A program made the translations under genes and the position numbers. From positions 625,174-642,947 of the forward strand of contig NZ_CM002139.1 of assembly GCF_000454545.1 (NCBI RefSeq): 17,774 bases of DNA, in the 5' to 3' direction. The stretch is from Xanthomonas cassavae CFBP 4642 (GTDB lineage Bacteria; Pseudomonadota; Gammaproteobacteria; Xanthomonadales; Xanthomonadaceae). The notes beneath the pieces are model-generated. The model was not told the origin of the DNA. It saw only the letters and a program-made list of their open reading frames with translations, and did not search any database. Shown in pieces: positions 14,801 to 17,774 of this stretch (position 1 is its first letter; the number at the start of each line of letters is the position of its first letter).

Positions 14801-16743
14801 TGTATGAGAAGGAGGATCTGGTGGACGCGCTGCTGGTGGACAATAGCAAGCGGCGCAGGCGACAGAAGAAGCTGGAACTCCGGGTGATTGTGGGTAATCC
14901 CCCGTATTCCATCGGACAGGGCAGCCAGAACGACAACAACCAGAACGTCAGCTATCCGACGCTGGATCAACGCATTGCGGAAACCTATGCGGCCCGTTCC
15001 GACGCCGCACTCTCCAAAGGGCTGTACGACAGCTACATCCGCGCCATCCGCTGGGCGAGTGATCGCATCGGGGATGCGGGAGTCATCGGCTTCGTGACCA
15101 ACGCGGGCTTTGTAGAGGCCAATACCGCCGATGGCCTGCGCAAGTGCTTGGCCGACGAGTTTTCCAGTCTGTACGTCTTCCACCTGCGCGGCAACCAGCG
15201 CACCATCGGCGAAACCTCGCGCAGGGAAGGCGGCAAGATCTTCGGCAGCGGCAGCCGCGCCCCCATCGCCATCTCGCTACTGGTTAAGAATCCGGATGCC
15301 GCACAGAGCGGACAGATCCACTTCCACGACATCGGCGACTACCTCAGCCGCGAGGACAAGCTAGAGAAGATCGAAACCTATTCCAGCGTCGCTGGCATCC
15401 CCGCCGACGCATGGCAGGCCATCACCCCGGACGAGCACGGAGACTGGCTCAAGCAGCGTGACGACGGCTTCAATCGCTTCATTGTGCTGGGCGACAAGAG
15501 AGGAGATTCGCCAAAGCTGCTCGACAATTACTCGCAAGGTGTCGTCACGTCACGTGACGCTTGGGCCTACAACGCCAGCCAATCCAAGCTCGCGGCCAAC
15601 ATTTCCAGAATGATTGATGTTTATAACACTGAGCTTGCCCGTTTCAATGCCGTCCACGGGGATTTGAACAACAAGAAACGACAGTCGCTGGTAGACGGGT
15701 TCGTCGATGCGGATCAAACGCGCATCAGTTGGTCGGTCAATCTCAAGCAGGAACTGGTGAGAGGACGGACACTCGAGTTTGATGCCAGTTGCACGACGCA
15801 AGGATTGTACCGTCCGTTTGTTCGTCAGTGGCTGTACTTCAATCGCACGCTCAATGAGCGCGTCCTGCAGATGCCGAGAATTTTCCCGCGTCCTGATGCC
15901 GCAAATATGGTCATTTGTGTAACCGGACTGGGGGAGTCCGCCGGATTCAGCAGCTTGATTGCCGACAGCGTTCCAAACTTCCATTTTGTCGCTGGCTCGC
16001 AATGCTTCCCACTCTACCTCTACGACGAAGCCGCCCAGCAAATCGATGACGGCCTGTTCGCCGGCGAGACCGGCGACGGCCCGCGCCGCCGCGACGCCAT
16101 CACCGACGCCGGCCTGGCTCACTTTCAGTCTGCCTACTCCGAAGAGGCGATCAGCAAGGAAGACCTCTTCTACTACATCTACGGCCTGCTGCATTCGCCC
16201 GACTACCGCGAACGCTATGCCGACAACCTGAGCAAGGAGCTGCCGCGTATCCCACGCGTGCGCAGGCCAAAGGACTTCTGGCTTTTCAGCCAAGCCGGCC
16301 GTGACCTCGCCGCGCTGCACCTGAACTACGAAACGGTGGACGCCTACCCGTTGACCATTGACAACAAGGGCCCGATGACCGATGCGGACTACCGCGTCGA
16401 GAAGATGAAGTTCGCGAAGAAGAAAGACCCGGAGACCGGCAAGTCCGTCAACGACCGCAGCACCGTGATCTACAACGGAAAAATCACCCTGCGTGACATT
16501 CCTGAAGCCGCGTGGGACTACATCGTCAATGGCAAAGCGGCGTTGGACTGGGTGATGGAGCGCCAGGCCGTGCGCGTAGACAAGGCCAGCGGCATCGTCA
16601 ACGACGCAAACGACTGGGCTATCGATACCATGGGCAATCCACGCTATCCGCTGGAGTTGTTCCAGCGCGTGGTCGCGGTGTCGCTGGAGACGCAAAAGAT
16701 CGTCGCGGCGTTGCCGGCGCTCGACATTCGCGACGATGGCTGA
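11824..16743 (+). CDS. Type ISP single-chain restriction-modification enzyme (LlaGI-like)
   Basis: The 1639-residue protein carries restriction, translocation and methylation in one chain, in the order known for LlaGI and LlaBIII (near 1580 residues). Residues 1-140 are an Mrr-like PD-(D/E)xK nuclease (D66 in DDGIDLVA; Q81-C-K83). Residues about 160-650 are a superfamily 2 DEAH translocase: Walker A GTGKT at 195-199, DEAH at 325-328, TATP at 361-364, QSVGR at 586-590. Residues about 870-1150 are a gamma-type N6-adenine methylase (DPFTGTGTF at 919-927, NPPY at 1025-1028). The remaining 450 or so residues should include target recognition. All catalytic motifs are intact. GTG 11824 is used; an in-frame ATG lies 15 codons in. 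These enzymes methylate one strand of an asymmetric site and cut when two head-to-head translocating enzymes meet. The specificity cannot be read from the sequence. The TAL-effector cassette begins 20 bases after the stop. Confidence 0.94.
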   Translation: MTALETLLDTLRQSSMTEREKGTYFEELILAYLRNEATYRDLYRQVWTWAEWAPAHGFSAKDDGIDLVAEEAGTVAIHAIQCKFYDPDYRLQKKDIDSFFTASGRKPFTHRVIVSSTNHWSDNAENALVDQQPPVSKITLHDLEQSQIDWAKFQPKTAITLKSKKSLRPHQESALKAVTAGLQDADRGKLIMACGTGKTFTSLKIAEQLAGKGKRVLFLVPSLSLLQQTLTEWTQESAIPLHSFAVCSDSDVGKKKGRKEDDAVQTLAHELRYPATTNAKALAKGVAVRSDGEHMTVVFSTYHSIEVIHDAQQQGLADFDLIVCDEAHRTTGATFEGDGESAFVRVHDAAYIRAAKRLYMTATPRIYGNEAKAVAERDNVALYSMDNEAWYGRQLFVITFSEAVKRGLLVDYKVIVLAVEESHINRRLQTLLKDENNSLRVDDAAKIVGCWKALAKLGIREGACESAEPMKRAVAFCQVIEPSRGGKTHKVSSKEIADMFKAVVDAYQDAEDIEDAARMTCEAKHVDGSMNAGEKEAKLDWLKAPTPPDTCRVLSNVRCLSEGVDVPALDAVLFLTPRNSQVDVVQSVGRVMRNAPGKQRGYVVLPVVIPAGIEPHEALNDNRTYAVVWQVLQALRSHDDRFDAMVNKLDLVGPDRSRMEVVAVADTVQRKAARLVDGNARTAAKAKGRHSIGEAQPGYEAEVQSEFEFEIGEVERALYAKVVEKCGNRHHWEDWANDIARIAQTHIDRIKALLEDDSQAKAREAFDAFASELRDDLNDKVSDAEIVEMLAQHLITKPVFDALFADYSFASHNPMSKAMQAVLDVLDELHLEKEADTLQAFYDSVKLRAEGIDSATGKQKIVVELYDKFFRNAFPKMTERLGIVYTPVEVVDFILHSVNHLLQQEFGQTLGCKDVHILDPFTGTGTFITRLLQSGLIKPEELAHKYRHEIHANELVLLAYYIAAINIEATYHGIAGGDYVPFEGICLTDTFQMYEKEDLVDALLVDNSKRRRRQKKLELRVIVGNPPYSIGQGSQNDNNQNVSYPTLDQRIAETYAARSDAALSKGLYDSYIRAIRWASDRIGDAGVIGFVTNAGFVEANTADGLRKCLADEFSSLYVFHLRGNQRTIGETSRREGGKIFGSGSRAPIAISLLVKNPDAAQSGQIHFHDIGDYLSREDKLEKIETYSSVAGIPADAWQAITPDEHGDWLKQRDDGFNRFIVLGDKRGDSPKLLDNYSQGVVTSRDAWAYNASQSKLAANISRMIDVYNTELARFNAVHGDLNNKKRQSLVDGFVDADQTRISWSVNLKQELVRGRTLEFDASCTTQGLYRPFVRQWLYFNRTLNERVLQMPRIFPRPDAANMVICVTGLGESAGFSSLIADSVPNFHFVAGSQCFPLYLYDEAAQQIDDGLFAGETGDGPRRRDAITDAGLAHFQSAYSEEAISKEDLFYYIYGLLHSPDYRERYADNLSKELPRIPRVRRPKDFWLFSQAGRDLAALHLNYETVDAYPLTIDNKGPMTDADYRVEKMKFAKKKDPETGKSVNDRSTVIYNGKITLRDIPEAAWDYIVNGKAALDWVMERQAVRVDKASGIVNDANDWAIDTMGNPRYPLELFQRVVAVSLETQKIVAALPALDIRDDG

Positions 16744-16763
16744 GGTCTGCATCCATGCAGAAG

Positions 16764-16877
16764 GAGGGTTGGCAGGGATTCGTGTAAAACACAGCCCAAA
16801 GTGGGCTAACTCGCTGTCAGCACAGAAATTTTTCACAACCTTCTGCCGATCCTCCATGCGGGTCCGGGATCGCCTTC
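16764..16877 (+). repeat. Terminal inverted repeat of the TAL-effector cassette
   Basis: It begins GAGGGTTGGCAGGGATTCGT at 16764 and matches the reverse complement of 1-114 with one mismatch. The outer end faces left, toward the restriction gene, and the cassette body runs right through the TAL-effector gene. The first 57 or so bases also match the right arm of the 91-bp mini-elements. A degraded second start, GAGGGTTGCCAGGAT, lies at 16903-16917. Confidence 0.9.
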
Positions 16878-17010
16878 ATGTCTGCGCCTCACCCTGGTCG
16901 TCGAGGGTTGCCAGGATCACCCGAAGTTGTGTACTGCAATGCGGCCTCGGAAGCTATGTAGGGACCACAGACCGCTAGTCTGGAGGCGACCATGTAAAGA
17001 GGTATGCCTG
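16878..17010 (+). promoter_or_regulatory. TAL-effector 5' flank and ribosome binding site
   Basis: These 133 bases between the terminal repeat and the start codon must hold the promoter. AGAGG at 16998-17002 is the ribosome binding site, eight bases before the ATG. I see no clear -35/-10 pair and no plant-inducible-promoter box. Confidence 0.5.
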
Positions 17011-17774
17011 ATGGATCCCATTCGTTCGCGCACGCCAAGTCCTGCCCGCGAGCTTCTGCCCGGACCCCAACCCGATGGGGTTCAGCCGACTGCAGATCGG
17101 GGGGGGGCTCTGCCTGCTGGCGGCCCCCTGGATGGCTTGCCCGCTCGGCGGACGATGTCCCGGACCCGGCTGCCATCTCCCCCTGCGCCCTCGCCTGCGT
17201 TCTCGGCGGGCAGCTTCGGCGATCTGCTCCGTCAGTTCGATCCGTCGCTTCTTGATACATCGCTTCTTGATTCGATGCCTGCCGTCGGCACGCCTCATAC
17301 AGCGGCTGCCCCAGCAGAGTGGGATGAGGTGCAATCGGGTCTGCGTGCAGCCGATGACCCGCCACCCACCGTGCGTGTCGCTGTCACGGCCGCGCGGCCG
17401 CCGCGCGCCAAGCCGGCCCCGCGACGGCGTGCTGCGCAACCCTCCGACGCTTCGCCGGCCGCGCAGGTGGATCTACGCACGCTCGGCTACAGTCAGCAGC
17501 AGCAAGAGAAGATCAAACCGAAGGTTCGTTCGACAGTGGCGCAGCACCACGAGGCACTGGTGGGCCATGGGTTTACACACGCGCACATCGTTGCGCTCAG
17601 CCAACACCCGGCAGCGTTAGGGAACGTTGCTGTCACGTATCAGGACATAATCGCGGCGTTGCCAGAGGCGACACACCAAGACATCGTTGGCGTCGGCAAA
17701 CAGTGGTCCGGCGCACGCGCCCTGGAGGCCTTGCTCACGGTGGCGGGGGAGTTGAGAGGTCCGCCGTTACAGTT
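17011..17774 (+). CDS. TAL effector (AvrBs3/PthA family), N-terminal part, runs off the window
   Basis: The frame is open for 254 complete codons to the window end. It starts MDPIRSRTPSPARELLPGPQ and contains the type III secretion N-terminus, then DLRTLGYSQQQQEKIKPKV. The start of the DNA-binding N-terminal region follows (VAQHHEALVGHGFTHAHIV; W232 in KQWSGARAL, the residue that contacts the thymine at position 0), ending at ELRGPPLQ. The repeat array, nuclear signals and activation domain lie outside, so the plant target cannot be predicted. SLLDTSLLDSMPAVGTPH replaces the SLFNTSLFDSLPPFG variant of AvrBs3 and is closer to PthXo1-like alleles. LGNVAV and ATHQDI are small differences from the forms I remember. 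TAL effectors are injected into plant cells and activate host promoters. The 9-G run at codons 30-33 keeps the frame. Confidence 0.95.
   Translation, partial: MDPIRSRTPSPARELLPGPQPDGVQPTADRGGALPAGGPLDGLPARRTMSRTRLPSPPAPSPAFSAGSFGDLLRQFDPSLLDTSLLDSMPAVGTPHTAAAPAEWDEVQSGLRAADDPPPTVRVAVTAARPPRAKPAPRRRAAQPSDASPAAQVDLRTLGYSQQQQEKIKPKVRSTVAQHHEALVGHGFTHAHIVALSQHPAALGNVAVTYQDIIAALPEATHQDIVGVGKQWSGARALEALLTVAGELRGPPLQ

Larger units (their letters stand above)
16764..17774 (+). mobile_element. Tn3-like mobile insertion cassette carrying a TAL effector (5' part)
   Basis: The terminal repeat at 16764, a short spacer and the TAL-effector start at 17011 form the usual 5' end of a Xanthomonas TAL-effector cassette. 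It contains no transposase in the visible part, so mobility would depend on a TnpA supplied elsewhere; the local tnpA is truncated. The right end is outside the window, so no target duplication can be checked. Confidence 0.85.

Noticed and set aside
16746..16761. TCTGCAT-CC-ATGCAGA dyad after the restriction gene as a terminator
   Set aside because: The stem is perfect but only 7 bp with a 2-base gap, and no T tract follows.
115..16763. The whole interval as one large composite transposon
   Set aside because: The flanking terminal repeats point their outer ends inward, the reverse of what a single transposon needs. The adjacent 5-bp flanks (AGAAG and ACGTT) do not match.
15550..16857. Minus-strand frame of 435 codons crossing the restriction gene end and the cassette repeat
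   Set aside because: It is antisense to the methylase/target-recognition region, and its N-terminal residues come from the terminal repeat.
1..17774. CRISPR arrays, tRNA or rRNA genes
   Set aside because: The only short repeats are the hexamer, the GTC tract and paired direct repeats. No regularly spaced repeat-spacer pattern or RNA gene signature was seen.

Overview
The window looks like accessory, probably plasmid-borne, DNA of a Xanthomonas plant pathogen. The clearest marker is at the right edge: an intact reading frame from 17011 to the window end encodes the N-terminal region of a TAL effector (MDPIRSR start, W232 in KQWSG). It sits inside an element whose long terminal repeat starts at 16764. 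Plasmid character is inferred from a TrbM-like conjugation protein (present twice), a ParC-like partition-associated protein, a DUF3560 gene, a pRiA4b ORF-3 protein and a ChpS/ChpB toxin-antitoxin pair. The species cannot be fixed from sequence alone.

Layout. 1-114: end of a Tn3-like mobile insertion cassette (MIC) whose body lies left of the window; it cuts a Tn3-family transposase gene. 115-1560: the first quarter of tnpA, a complete tnpR resolvase and a candidate res region. 1638-2265: chpS-chpB with its own promoter. 2276-3282: a hexamer repeat, a small broken gene, a small hypothetical gene and a pRiA4b ORF-3 gene. 3132-4460 (minus): a DUF3560 gene broken by a frameshift in a six-base homopolymer, then a small membrane protein. 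4461-4856: GC-rich, no gene seen. 4857-7893: a 1.52-kb direct tandem duplication. Each copy carries a 21-bp inverted-repeat pair, a 91-bp miniature MIC, a trbM-like gene and an internally deleted IS5-type transposase remnant. 7941-8291: a cysteine-rich small protein. 8313-10092 (minus): a three-gene operon (ParC-like, an unknown with a HEPN-like motif, a secreted unknown) behind a 41-bp dyad. 10306-10752: a secreted avidin/streptavidin homologue with all eleven streptavidin biotin contacts matched. 10989-11432 (minus): unknown. 11824-16743: a 1639-residue single-chain Type ISP restriction-modification enzyme (Mrr-like nuclease, DEAH translocase, gamma-type N6-adenine methylase). 16764-end: the TAL-effector MIC.

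How the parts fit. The MIC ends at 114 and 16764 both point their outer (GAGGG) ends into the window, so the 16.6 kb between them is backbone and passenger DNA lying between two cassettes, not the inside of one transposon. That DNA is rich in maintenance and defence functions: resolvase, toxin-antitoxin, partition-like operon, conjugation protein and restriction enzyme. Two features stand out. One is the secreted biotin-binding protein on an effector-bearing replicon. The other is the run of operator-like dyads in front of the ParC-like operon, the restriction gene and chpSB. The most recent changes visible are the 1.52-kb duplication (only one difference noticed, 7 versus 8 GTC triplets) and the DUF3560 frameshift.
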